DNA from: Marivita sp.
GTDB lineage: Bacteria > Pseudomonadota > Alphaproteobacteria > Rhodobacterales > Rhodobacteraceae
Direction: 5' to 3'
NCBI RefSeq assembly: GCF_020055635.1
Contig: NZ_JAIPUT010000013.1
Coordinates: 26,309-90,308 of the forward strand
DNA length: 64,000 bases
The notes beneath the pieces are model-generated. The model was not told the DNA's origin. It ran no database searches and saw only the letters and a list, made by a program, of their open reading frames with translations. Numbering within the stretch: position 1 is the stretch's first letter; each line of letters starts with the position of its first letter. Below, one piece after another: positions 51,436 through 59,226 of this stretch. A program made the position numbers and the translations under genes.

Positions 51436-52802
51436 CCGCGGCGGGCGGGCAACAAAAGGGCGATGGCCGCCCCGAGGACGACTATGGCGAGAACCTCGCC
51501 GCCGCGTCGATCCTGGTGATCGACGACGAGCCGGGCATGCGCAATTTCCTGACCAAGGTGCTGACCCCGCGCTGCAAACGTGTGGAACAGGCGCGCTCGG
51601 CGCGCGAGGCGTCGGGCATTCTCGACCAGGCGCATTTCGATCTGGTGATCGTCGACAACGTGATGCCCGAAACATCGGGGCTCGACTGGTTGGTCGAACA
51701 GCGCCGCGTCGGGCTTTTTGCCGATGCGATCCTGATTACCGCCTATGCCGATCTTGATACCGCGATACGGGCGCTGCGGGCCGGGGTGGCGGATTTCGTG
51801 CTCAAGCCGTTTCGCGCCAACCAGATTCTGAACGCCGCCGCCCGCGCGCTCGACCGCAAATACCTACGACGCGACAACTACCTGCTGCGCCACGAACTTT
51901 CGGAAAACAGCGTCGTGCAGGCGCGGCTTCTGGGCAATTCCCCGGCCCTGCAATCGGTGCGCGACATGCTGGCGCGGGTGGCACCACTGCCCAGTTCGGT
52001 GCTGTTCACCGGCGCCAGCGGCACCGGCAAGGAAGTCGCCGCGCGCACTCTTCACGGGATGTCGGATCGCGCCGAAAAGCCTTTCGTTGCTGTCAATTGC
52101 GCGGCGATCTCGCCCGACCAGATCGCCGCCGAACTCTTTGGCGTGATCGAGGATGGCACACGGCGCAAGGACGGGCTGTTTCTGCATGCCGATGGCGGAA
52201 CGCTGTTTCTGGATGAGGTGGCGCAACTCCCCCAACAGGTGCAGGCGACGCTTTTGCGCGTGCTCGAGGATCACCGCGTGCGCCCCGCCGGGGCCGAGCG
52301 CGATATCCCGCTTGACCTGCGCTTTTTGTTCGCCACCAATGCCGATCTGCCACAGGCGGTGAAGGAGGGGCGGTTTCGCGCCGATCTTTTCCACCGGCTC
52401 GACGTGTTTCGCATCGAAATGCCACCGCTCAGGGAACGCAGCGAGGATATCGTCGAACTCGCGGTCTTTTTCATGAGCGAGTTTTCCCGCAGCCTGGGCC
52501 TGCCCAAGCTCGATCTCAACCAGGAGGTCCTGCTCAAGCTCAGCCGCCATGACTGGCCCGGGAATGTGCGCGAATTGCGCAACCTGATCGAACGCTCGGT
52601 GATCCTCGGGGCCTTCCCTGTCGAGTTTTCGGGCGCGGGCGCGATCACCGGCCCCGAGGCGATCGAAACGCTCGAACTGGTGGAACAGCGCCATATCCTC
52701 AATGTTCTGGACGCCTGCGACGGCAATCGCGCCGAGGCCGCCCGCCGCCTTGGCGTGTCGCGCAAGACCATAGACCGCAAATGCGCCGCCTGGGGCATCT
52801 AG
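51432..52802 (+). CDS. NtrC-family response regulator lacking the sigma-54 GAFTGA loop
   Basis: 456 residues. The receiver domain (about 25-145) has Asp31-Asp32, phospho-acceptor Asp75 (LVIVDNVMP) and Lys125. The AAA+ domain has Walker A GASGTGK (194-200) and Walker B LFLDEV. Where sigma-54 activators have GAFTGA the sequence reads ELFGVIEDGTRRKDGLFLHADGGT, so the sigma-54 contact loop is missing. The C-terminal Fis-type helix-turn-helix is complete (DGNRAEAARRLGVSRKTIDRKC). Rhodobacter capsulatus NtrC, also without this loop, works with sigma-70. No sensor kinase lies in the window. It probably controls the fdh operon, of which it is the last gene. Confidence 0.9.
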   Translation: MTAAGGQQKGDGRPEDDYGENLAAASILVIDDEPGMRNFLTKVLTPRCKRVEQARSAREASGILDQAHFDLVIVDNVMPETSGLDWLVEQRRVGLFADAILITAYADLDTAIRALRAGVADFVLKPFRANQILNAAARALDRKYLRRDNYLLRHELSENSVVQARLLGNSPALQSVRDMLARVAPLPSSVLFTGASGTGKEVAARTLHGMSDRAEKPFVAVNCAAISPDQIAAELFGVIEDGTRRKDGLFLHADGGTLFLDEVAQLPQQVQATLLRVLEDHRVRPAGAERDIPLDLRFLFATNADLPQAVKEGRFRADLFHRLDVFRIEMPPLRERSEDIVELAVFFMSEFSRSLGLPKLDLNQEVLLKLSRHDWPGNVRELRNLIERSVILGAFPVEFSGAGAITGPEAIETLELVEQRHILNVLDACDGNRAEAARRLGVSRKTIDRKCAAWGI

Positions 52803-52927
52803 CGCCGGGGCAGGGCGGTGCCGTGGTGATCCATCCCTGAATGCGCGCGGCGGCTGGCGGCGCTTGCCAAGCCTTTACGACCCGCTAAGCTGCGCCTGAT
52901 CGTTTTCAGCTTTTCAGGAGGCCACAG

Positions 52928-53251
52928 ATGTCAGACCGCCCCGAAGCACAGCCCGAGATACTGACCGACACCGACCAGCATCGCGTCACCCGTTTCGATT
53001 TCGAACCCGGTGCCGAAACCGGCTGGCATGTCCACGGCTTCGATTATGTCATCGTTGCCCTGAGCGAATGCCGCATGAAGCTGGAAATGCCCGACGGCAC
53101 GGCGAACGATGTCACCTTGCCGCCGGGGCGCACCTATCACCGGCCCACCGGCATCGAGCATAACGTGATCAATGCCGGCACGCAGCCGATGGCCTTTGTC
53201 GAAATCGAGTACAGGACGCCGCTCGATTTCGACCGCCTCGAAGGCGCTTAA
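52928..53251 (+). CDS. Small cupin-domain protein
   Basis: 107 residues, one cupin barrel. Metal-ligand motifs are GWHVHGFDYVIVAL with two His, and a second region TYHRPTGIEHNVINAG. The TTTTCAGGAGG sequence just upstream is a good ribosome binding site. It converges on bioY with a 4-base overlap of the ends. The substrate is not known; small cupins of this type are often metal-binding or sugar/hormone-like sensors. Confidence 0.85.
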   Translation: MSDRPEAQPEILTDTDQHRVTRFDFEPGAETGWHVHGFDYVIVALSECRMKLEMPDGTANDVTLPPGRTYHRPTGIEHNVINAGTQPMAFVEIEYRTPLDFDRLEGA

Positions 53252-53793
53252 CCGCGCGACAGCACGCTGGCCGGACGCGCCTTGAGCAGCGACGCGGTCA
53301 GCGCGGCGGCCAGCCCGGCCTTGATCAGGTCACCCGGAATGAACGGCGTGACCAGCAGCGCGGCCTCGACAAGCGTCTTGTCCAGGGTGATGGACATGCC
53401 GATGACGCCAAAGACGTAAAGCACCGGAATCCCGCCGATCACCGCGCCGATGAAGGCGGCGGTCAGGATCGGGGTGTTGCGCATCCGCTCGACGATCCAG
53501 CCGGCCACGAAGGCGGCAATCGGAAAGCCGATCAAAAAGCCGGTGGTCGGGCCGACAAAGACGCCCAGGCCGCCACGTCCCCCCGCCAGCAGCGGCAGGC
53601 CAAGCGCCACCAGCGCCAGGAACAACAGCACCGCCAGCGCGCCGCGCTTGGCGCCCAGAACCGTGCCGCACAGCATGATGCCCATGCCCTGTGCAGTGAT
53701 CGGGACACCCGAGGCAAGAGTGAATTGCGGCACAAGCCCCAGCACCGCGATCAGCGCGGCGAAAAGGGCGATAAGTGTGATCTGACGTTCCAT
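53248..53793 (-). CDS. bioY: Biotin transporter substrate-binding component BioY
   Basis: 181 residues with five to six membrane helices. The ECF S-component pattern is clear: GLVPQFTLASGVPITAQGMGIMLCGTVLGAKRGALAVLLFLALVALGLPLLAGGRGGLGVFVGPTTGFLIGF (read in parts). It binds biotin and works alone or with BioMN. It is the last gene of bioM-bioN-bioY, 71 bases after bioN. No BioR box (TTATMKATAA) was found upstream of the group. Confidence 0.95.
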   Translation of the reverse strand: MERQITLIALFAALIAVLGLVPQFTLASGVPITAQGMGIMLCGTVLGAKRGALAVLLFLALVALGLPLLAGGRGGLGVFVGPTTGFLIGFPIAAFVAGWIVERMRNTPILTAAFIGAVIGGIPVLYVFGVIGMSITLDKTLVEAALLVTPFIPGDLIKAGLAAALTASLLKARPASVLSRG

Positions 53794-53864
53794 GTCGCGT
53801 TTCCTTCTGTCTGTCCGTTTTCTTGTCGTTCAGTCGTTTGTTTCTTCGCGCGTTCCCCTGCGGC

Positions 53865-54470
53865 TCACTCTGCGTCAAAACCGCCGCGCGCGCGCAGCGC
53901 CTCGGCCACGTGTTCGGCATCGTCGACCGCCACCAGCGCGATCGGCAGCGCCACCTGCCAGCCCGCGCGGCGTGGGCTGCGTGCGCGCCAGGCCTCGATC
54001 AGGTTGCGCGCCTTGGCCAGCAGCACCGGGATGAAGCGCACCACCAGCACGATCGCGAATCCGATGGGCGCGGTCCTGACCCCCAGCCGCCTGAGCGGCG
54101 ACAAGAGCCACAGCACCACCTCGACCATATCATCGAACCGCGTGGTCATCGTGACCAGGTTCGCCAGCGCCACCGCCGCCGTCAGGCGCAACGCGATGAT
54201 AAGTCCCGCGCGCCCGTCCTGCGTCAGCAGATGCCAGGCCAGCACCAGCGCCACGAAGAACCAGACCGGCTTCAGCAGCCGCAGACCATCCTTGGCGAAT
54301 TGCCGCCCCGGCACAAGGTAAAGCCCTGCGACGGCCGCGTTCGCGGCCAGCATCGCGCCCAGGCTGTCCAGCATGAACAGCCCCACCGTCGCCGCGCATA
54401 AAAGCGCCAGCTTGGCGCCTGCGCGGATCGGATGATAAGGCGTGCGGATCTCAGAGGTCAGCGTCAGCAT
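53865..54470 (-). CDS. bioN: Energy-coupling factor transmembrane protein BioN
   Basis: 201 residues from the ATG at 54470 with AGGAGG 6 bases upstream; the ATG one codon earlier is nearly as good. It is the T-component of the biotin ECF transporter, with five or six helices and the cytoplasmic Ala-Arg-containing coupling motif seen in WRARSPRRAGW. It overlaps the end of bioM by 20 bases. Confidence 0.9.
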   Translation of the reverse strand: MLTLTSEIRTPYHPIRAGAKLALLCAATVGLFMLDSLGAMLAANAAVAGLYLVPGRQFAKDGLRLLKPVWFFVALVLAWHLLTQDGRAGLIIALRLTAAVALANLVTMTTRFDDMVEVVLWLLSPLRRLGVRTAPIGFAIVLVVRFIPVLLAKARNLIEAWRARSPRRAGWQVALPIALVAVDDAEHVAEALRARGGFDAE

Positions 54471-55179
54471 CATCCACCTCCTGCATCGCCGCAAGGTAAC
54501 GCGCCAGCGTTTCCCCGGCGGGGCCGTCGGCGGCGACCTGCCCGCCCTCCAGCCAGATCACCCGCTCATAGGATTGCAGCGCGCTGATGTCATGCGACAC
54601 CTGGATCAGCGTGACCGGCAGCGCCTCGAGGTAGCTGCGCAAGGCGCGGATCGTCGGGATATCCAGCCCCGCGAAGGGCTCGTCCAGCACGATCACGCGC
54701 GGCTCCATCGCCAGAACCGCCATCAGGCAGACAAGGTGGCGCTGCCCTTGCGAGAGCCCATCGACCGCGCGCTCTGCCCAGTCCTCGCGCCCGAACCGCG
54801 CCAGCATGGCGTGCGCGCCCTCGCGTGCCTCGGCCTTGGGCTGGCCCAACTGGCGCAGACCAAAGGCCAGCTCCTCTTCGACGGTGGGAAAGATGATCTG
54901 GTGATCGGGGTTCTGAAACAGGATGCCGACCGTGCGGATCGCCGCCTTGCGGTCGGTGCAGACATCCACGCCCGCCACCGTGACGCGCCCGGCATCGGGT
55001 GCGATCAGCCCGGCGATCAGCCGCGCCAGCGTGGTCTTGCCCGACCCGTTGCGCCCGACGATCCCGACGCGGCGCGAATCAAGCGCCAGCGTCAGGTCGC
55101 GCAGCACCTCGCGCGCGCCGAAGCGGACGCTCACGCCCTTGAGGCACACCCGGTCATTCGCTGTTTGCACTGGCGCCAT
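54451..55179 (-). CDS. bioM: Biotin transporter ATPase BioM
   Basis: 242 residues from the ATG at 55179 (MAPVQTAND), preceded by AAGGG; 32 upstream codons are open but unlikely. An ABC ATPase: Walker A GRNGSGKTT, Q-loop FQNPDHQIIF (typical of ECF ATPases), signature LSQGQRH, Walker B VIVLDEPFAGLD and His switch VSHD. It drives biotin uptake with BioN and BioY. It diverges from the Lon-like protease gene. Confidence 0.94.
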   Translation of the reverse strand: MAPVQTANDRVCLKGVSVRFGAREVLRDLTLALDSRRVGIVGRNGSGKTTLARLIAGLIAPDAGRVTVAGVDVCTDRKAAIRTVGILFQNPDHQIIFPTVEEELAFGLRQLGQPKAEAREGAHAMLARFGREDWAERAVDGLSQGQRHLVCLMAVLAMEPRVIVLDEPFAGLDIPTIRALRSYLEALPVTLIQVSHDISALQSYERVIWLEGGQVAADGPAGETLARYLAAMQEVDDADADL

Positions 55180-55346
55180 CGCCCTTGTCCCACGCCTTTC
55201 GTTGGCGCCCGTGCATAGCGCCCGCCTTGCCGACATGCCAGCGCAAAGACCATGCGCTTTCCTGATTTGAGTCAAGACGCACAGCGCGCATCGCGTTAGA
55301 CTGGGCGCGCGTCCCGATCTGCAATTACAGAAGGTTTCGCCCGCTC

Positions 55347-57800
55347 ATGAATGATCCCGCCGATCCCGCTCATCCCGCCCCGCTGCCCGCCGCCGCGCTT
55401 TGCGTGCCGGTCCCGGCGGCAGAGTTCGACTTTTCGACCACCGCCGATCTGCCCGCCGAAACAGGCTGGCTGGGGCAGGACCGCGCGGTCGATGCGATCC
55501 GCATGGCCGCCAGCATCCCGCATGGCGATTTCAACGCCTTTGTTCTGGGCACACCGGGCACCGGGCGCCACCGGATCGTGGACGGGATCCTGACCGAGGC
55601 GGCGGCGGGGCGCGCGCGCCCCAATGACTGGGTCTATGTCAACAATTTCGAAACACCCCACAAACCCTCCGCCATTGAACTGCCGCCCGGTATCGGCGTG
55701 CGCCTGCGCAAGGCGATGGAGGCGCTGGTGGATGATCTGGCCAACGCCATCCCGGCGCTCTTTGAATCCGAAGATTATCAATCGCGCCGCAATACCATCG
55801 AACAGGGCTTCGCCGACGAACACGAAGAGGCGATGTCGGACCTCTTCGAGCGCGCCCGCGCCCGCGATGTCGCCATCCTGCGCACGCCGATGGGCTTTAC
55901 CGTCACCGGCCTGCATGACGGCGAGGTGCTGACGCCCGACAAGTATAATGCCCTCTCCGAGTCGGAGCAGGAGAAGATCGACGCCGCCGTCGACGAGATC
56001 CAGGACGCTCTGGGCGAGATCCTCAAAGCCGCCCCCGCGCGCGAAAAGGACCATCGCCGCCAGGTCGAGGAACTGAATTACGAGATGGCCCGCGCCGGGG
56101 TCGAGGACGCCATCGCCGACGTGACCGATGCACTGCCCGAAATCGAGGCGCTGCGCGCCTATCTCGAAACGGTGCGCGCCGACCTGATCGAGAACGCACA
56201 GCTTTTCCTGATGCGCGACGACCAGATGCAGGGCGGCCCGTTTCCCGGCGCGACCTCCAAACATTACACCCGCCCCCAGTTTCAGCGCTACGCCGTCAAC
56301 GTGATCGTCGGCGATGGCAGCGCGGCCAAGGGCGGCGGCGCGCCGGTGATCCGCGAAACCCTGCCGACGCTGGGCAACCTGATCGGGCGCATCGAATACG
56401 CTTCGGAGATGGGTGCGCTGGTGACGAATTTCACCATGATCCGCCCCGGTGCGCTGCACCGCGCCAATGGCGGTTTCATCGTGCTCGACGCGCTTCAGGT
56501 GCTGGGCGAGCCCTTCGCCTGGGACGCTCTCAAACGCTGCCTGCGCACCGGTGAGATCTCGATCTATTCGCCTGGCGAGCGGCTCAGCCTTGTCTCGACG
56601 GTCTCTCTCGATCCCGATCCGATTCCGCTCAGAACCCGTGTGATCCTTGTGGGCGAACGGCTGCATTACTACCTGCTTTCGGCGCTCGACCCCGATTTCG
56701 CGCATCTCTTCAAGCTTGAGGCCGATCTTGACGACCACCTGCCCGATGACGCCGGCGCGCGGCAAGGCTATGCCCGCATGATCGCCGCCATCGCGCGTAA
56801 GGCCGGCATTCGCCCGCTCGATGCGGGCGCCGTGGCCGCCACCCTGCGCGAGGCCACCCGCCTTGCCGGTGACGCCGAACGCCTGACGCTCAATACCGAT
56901 ACGCTGTCGGATATCCTGCGCGAGGCCGATCACTGGGCCGATGGCAACGGCCACGATGCGATCACCCCGACCGATATCGAAAAGGCGCTCTTTGAGCGCG
57001 AGCGCCGCGCCAGCCGGATTCGCGAACTCAGCCATGAAGCGATCAACCGCGACACGGTGCTGATCGACACCGATGGCGCGGCCACCGGCCAGATCAACGC
57101 GCTTTCGGTGCTTCAGATCGGCGGCTATGCCTTCGGGCGGCCCTCGCGGCTGACGGCGCGCACCCGGATGGGCGGCGGCAAACTTGTCGATATCGAACGC
57201 GAGACCGAACTCGGCGGGGCGATCCATTCCAAGGGGGTGCTGATCCTTCAGGGCTATCTTGCGGCCAATTATGCGACTGATCTGCCGATGTCGCTCTGGG
57301 CGAGCCTCGTCTTCGAGCAAAGCTATGGCGGTGTCGATGGCGACAGCGCCTCCGCGGCCGAACTGCTGGCGCTGATCTCGTCGCTGGCCGAGGCCCCGAT
57401 CGACCAGTCCTTCGCCATCACCGGCTCGATCAACCAGTTCGGCGCGATTCAGGCCATCGGCGGGGTCAATGAAAAGATCGAAGGCTTCTTTGATATCTGC
57501 GATGCGCGCGGCCTCACGGGGCGTCAGGGCGTGCTGATCCCGGCCTCCAATACCAAGCACCTCGCCCTGCGCCGCCGGGTGATCGAGGCGGTCGAAGCGG
57601 ACCGCTTCCGCATCATTCCCGTCGCGCATCTCGATGAAGCCATCGCGCTTTTGATGGGCTGCGGGGCAGGGGCGCGCGATGCGGACGGGGCCTATCCCGA
57701 AGGCAGCATCAACGCGCGCGTCGAAGCCCGGCTGCGCGGGTTCGCCGATGCGCGGCGCGCCTATGGACGCACGGTTCTGGAGCAGGGGGGCAAGTCATGA
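55347..57800 (+). CDS. Lon-family protease with a degenerate Walker A motif
   Basis: 817 residues, the LonH/YcbZ-like group (S16). The ATPase loop reads GTPGTGRH (68-75), with Arg in place of the essential Lys. Walker B-like GGFIVLDALQVL is present and lacks the usual DE pair. A long helical insertion (about 115-310) is as in LonB-type proteins. The protease domain keeps the Ser-Lys dyad: Ser667 in VDGDSAS and Lys710 in GGVNEKIEG, 43 residues apart as in E. coli Lon. It probably cuts without normal ATP hydrolysis. The stop overlaps the next gene. Confidence 0.9.
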   Translation: MNDPADPAHPAPLPAAALCVPVPAAEFDFSTTADLPAETGWLGQDRAVDAIRMAASIPHGDFNAFVLGTPGTGRHRIVDGILTEAAAGRARPNDWVYVNNFETPHKPSAIELPPGIGVRLRKAMEALVDDLANAIPALFESEDYQSRRNTIEQGFADEHEEAMSDLFERARARDVAILRTPMGFTVTGLHDGEVLTPDKYNALSESEQEKIDAAVDEIQDALGEILKAAPAREKDHRRQVEELNYEMARAGVEDAIADVTDALPEIEALRAYLETVRADLIENAQLFLMRDDQMQGGPFPGATSKHYTRPQFQRYAVNVIVGDGSAAKGGGAPVIRETLPTLGNLIGRIEYASEMGALVTNFTMIRPGALHRANGGFIVLDALQVLGEPFAWDALKRCLRTGEISIYSPGERLSLVSTVSLDPDPIPLRTRVILVGERLHYYLLSALDPDFAHLFKLEADLDDHLPDDAGARQGYARMIAAIARKAGIRPLDAGAVAATLREATRLAGDAERLTLNTDTLSDILREADHWADGNGHDAITPTDIEKALFERERRASRIRELSHEAINRDTVLIDTDGAATGQINALSVLQIGGYAFGRPSRLTARTRMGGGKLVDIERETELGGAIHSKGVLILQGYLAANYATDLPMSLWASLVFEQSYGGVDGDSASAAELLALISSLAEAPIDQSFAITGSINQFGAIQAIGGVNEKIEGFFDICDARGLTGRQGVLIPASNTKHLALRRRVIEAVEADRFRIIPVAHLDEAIALLMGCGAGARDADGAYPEGSINARVEARLRGFADARRAYGRTVLEQGGKS

Positions 57801-58501
57801 CCCCCGAAACCCGTCGCGCCCGCGTGATCCTTGGCGCGACCTGCTATCTTGATGCCGAAGGCGCGATCCGGGTCGCGGTCGAGATCGCCCGCCAGATGGG
57901 CGCCGACCTCCACGGTGTACTGGTCGCGGACGAGGCGATCATGGCCGCTGCCTCCACGCCGCGCGCGCGCAGCATCGGCTTTACCGGTGCGCAGGTGGTC
58001 GAGGTGACATCGGCGCGCATGCAGGCGGCATTTCGCGCCGATGCCCGCCGCTTCGAGCGCCAGTTGCAGCACGCCGCCCAGGCGGCCTCGCTTGCGGCGG
58101 CGTTCCGCCAGATGCAGGGGCGGCTTGTGACCGCGCTCGATCAGGGCGCAGGCGCCGGGGATGTGCTGATCTACGGATTTTCCCGCGATCCGGGCAGCAC
58201 CGATTGCGTGGCGCTCATCGCCGGTGCGTCGCCCCCGGCCCCTGGCCTCGCGGCGCTGGCCGCGCGGCTCGCGCAGGAAGCTGGCAAGCCGCTTCTCACT
58301 TTCGCACCCCCCGGACCCGGGGGGCCGGATATCGTCACCTGTGACGGGCCTGAGGCCCTTCTGGCACGGCTTGAACGCCATCGCCCGGCGGCGGTGATCG
58401 GTGCGGCCCCGCGCGCCGAACTGCCGCCCCTGGCGCGTCTGCTCGATGCGGCGCGCTGCCCGCTCATCCTCCCCGCAACGCCGGCGGAGGGGGATTCATG
58501 A
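57797..58501 (+). CDS. Usp-like protein coupled to a Lon-type protease and an ABC exporter
   Basis: 234 residues, overlapping both neighbours by ATGA. The N-terminus [36 protein letters not shown] has the strand-helix-strand order of universal stress proteins, and the end ([30 protein letters not shown]) resembles the Usp C-terminal strand before a Pro-Val-Leu-like finish. The ATP-binding GxxGx9G(S/T) signature is not clear. The middle is a long Ala/Gln-rich helix. The assignment to the Usp fold is tentative, and no function is known. Confidence 0.5.
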   Translation: MTPETRRARVILGATCYLDAEGAIRVAVEIARQMGADLHGVLVADEAIMAAASTPRARSIGFTGAQVVEVTSARMQAAFRADARRFERQLQHAAQAASLAAAFRQMQGRLVTALDQGAGAGDVLIYGFSRDPGSTDCVALIAGASPPAPGLAALAARLAQEAGKPLLTFAPPGPGGPDIVTCDGPEALLARLERHRPAAVIGAAPRAELPPLARLLDAARCPLILPATPAEGDS

Positions 58502-59223
58502 GTGCACCCGCCGCGGCGCCCGAAACCATGTTTCGCACCGAAGGGCTGACCAAGGTCTATGACAGCGGCCTGACCAAGGTGCATGCGCTGGCCGGGGTGG
58601 ATCTTGAACTTTACGGCGGCGAGTTGTCGGTTCTGCTTGGCCCTTCGGGCTCGGGCAAGTCGACGCTGCTCAACATCCTCGGGGGGCTCGATCATGCCAG
58701 CGCCGGACATGTCTGGTTCCGCGATCTTGAACTCACGGGGCTCGGGGATCGCGGTCTGACGCGCTATCGGCGCGATCACGTCGGCTTCGTCTTTCAGTTC
58801 TACAACCTCGTGGCCAGCCTGACCGCGCGCGAGAACGTGCAGCTTGTGACCGATGTGGCGCGCGATCCGATGTCGCCCGACGAGGCGCTTGAACAGGTCG
58901 GGCTGGGGTCGCGGATGGATCACTTTCCCGCCGAGATGTCGGGCGGCGAGCAGCAGCGCGTCGCCATCGCCCGCGCCATCGCCAAACGCCCCGAGGTGCT
59001 GCTTTGCGACGAGCCCACCGGCGCGCTTGACAGCAAGACCGGCGTGCAGGTGCTCGAGGCGCTGCGCGATATCAACGAACGGCTGGGCACCACCACCGCC
59101 GTCATCACCCACAACGCGGAAATCCGCCGCATGGCGCATCGGGTGATCTGGTTCCGCGACGGCCATATCGAGCGGATCGAAACCAATGCCGAGCGGATCG
59201 CCCCGGCGGATATCCACTGGTAG
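58498..59223 (+). CDS. ABC transporter ATPase, LolD/MacB type
   Basis: 241 residues. Walker [11 protein letters not shown]-loop [12 protein letters not shown], signature [14 protein letters not shown], Walker [13 protein letters not shown] and a His switch ITHN are complete. This subclass powers mechanotransmission permeases with FtsX domains rather than classical import. It overlaps the Usp-like gene and is followed 3 bases later by its permease. Confidence 0.94.
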   Translation: MSAPAAAPETMFRTEGLTKVYDSGLTKVHALAGVDLELYGGELSVLLGPSGSGKSTLLNILGGLDHASAGHVWFRDLELTGLGDRGLTRYRRDHVGFVFQFYNLVASLTARENVQLVTDVARDPMSPDEALEQVGLGSRMDHFPAEMSGGEQQRVAIARAIAKRPEVLLCDEPTGALDSKTGVQVLEALRDINERLGTTTAVITHNAEIRRMAHRVIWFRDGHIERIETNAERIAPADIHW

Positions 59224-59226
59224 GGA

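Noticed and set aside
55180..55346. BioR box between bioM and the Lon-like gene
   Set aside because: No TTATMKATAA-type sequence could be found in the gap.
55296..57629. 777-residue frame antisense to the Lon-like gene
   Set aside because: Same third-position effect; the sense strand carries an intact Ser-Lys protease domain.
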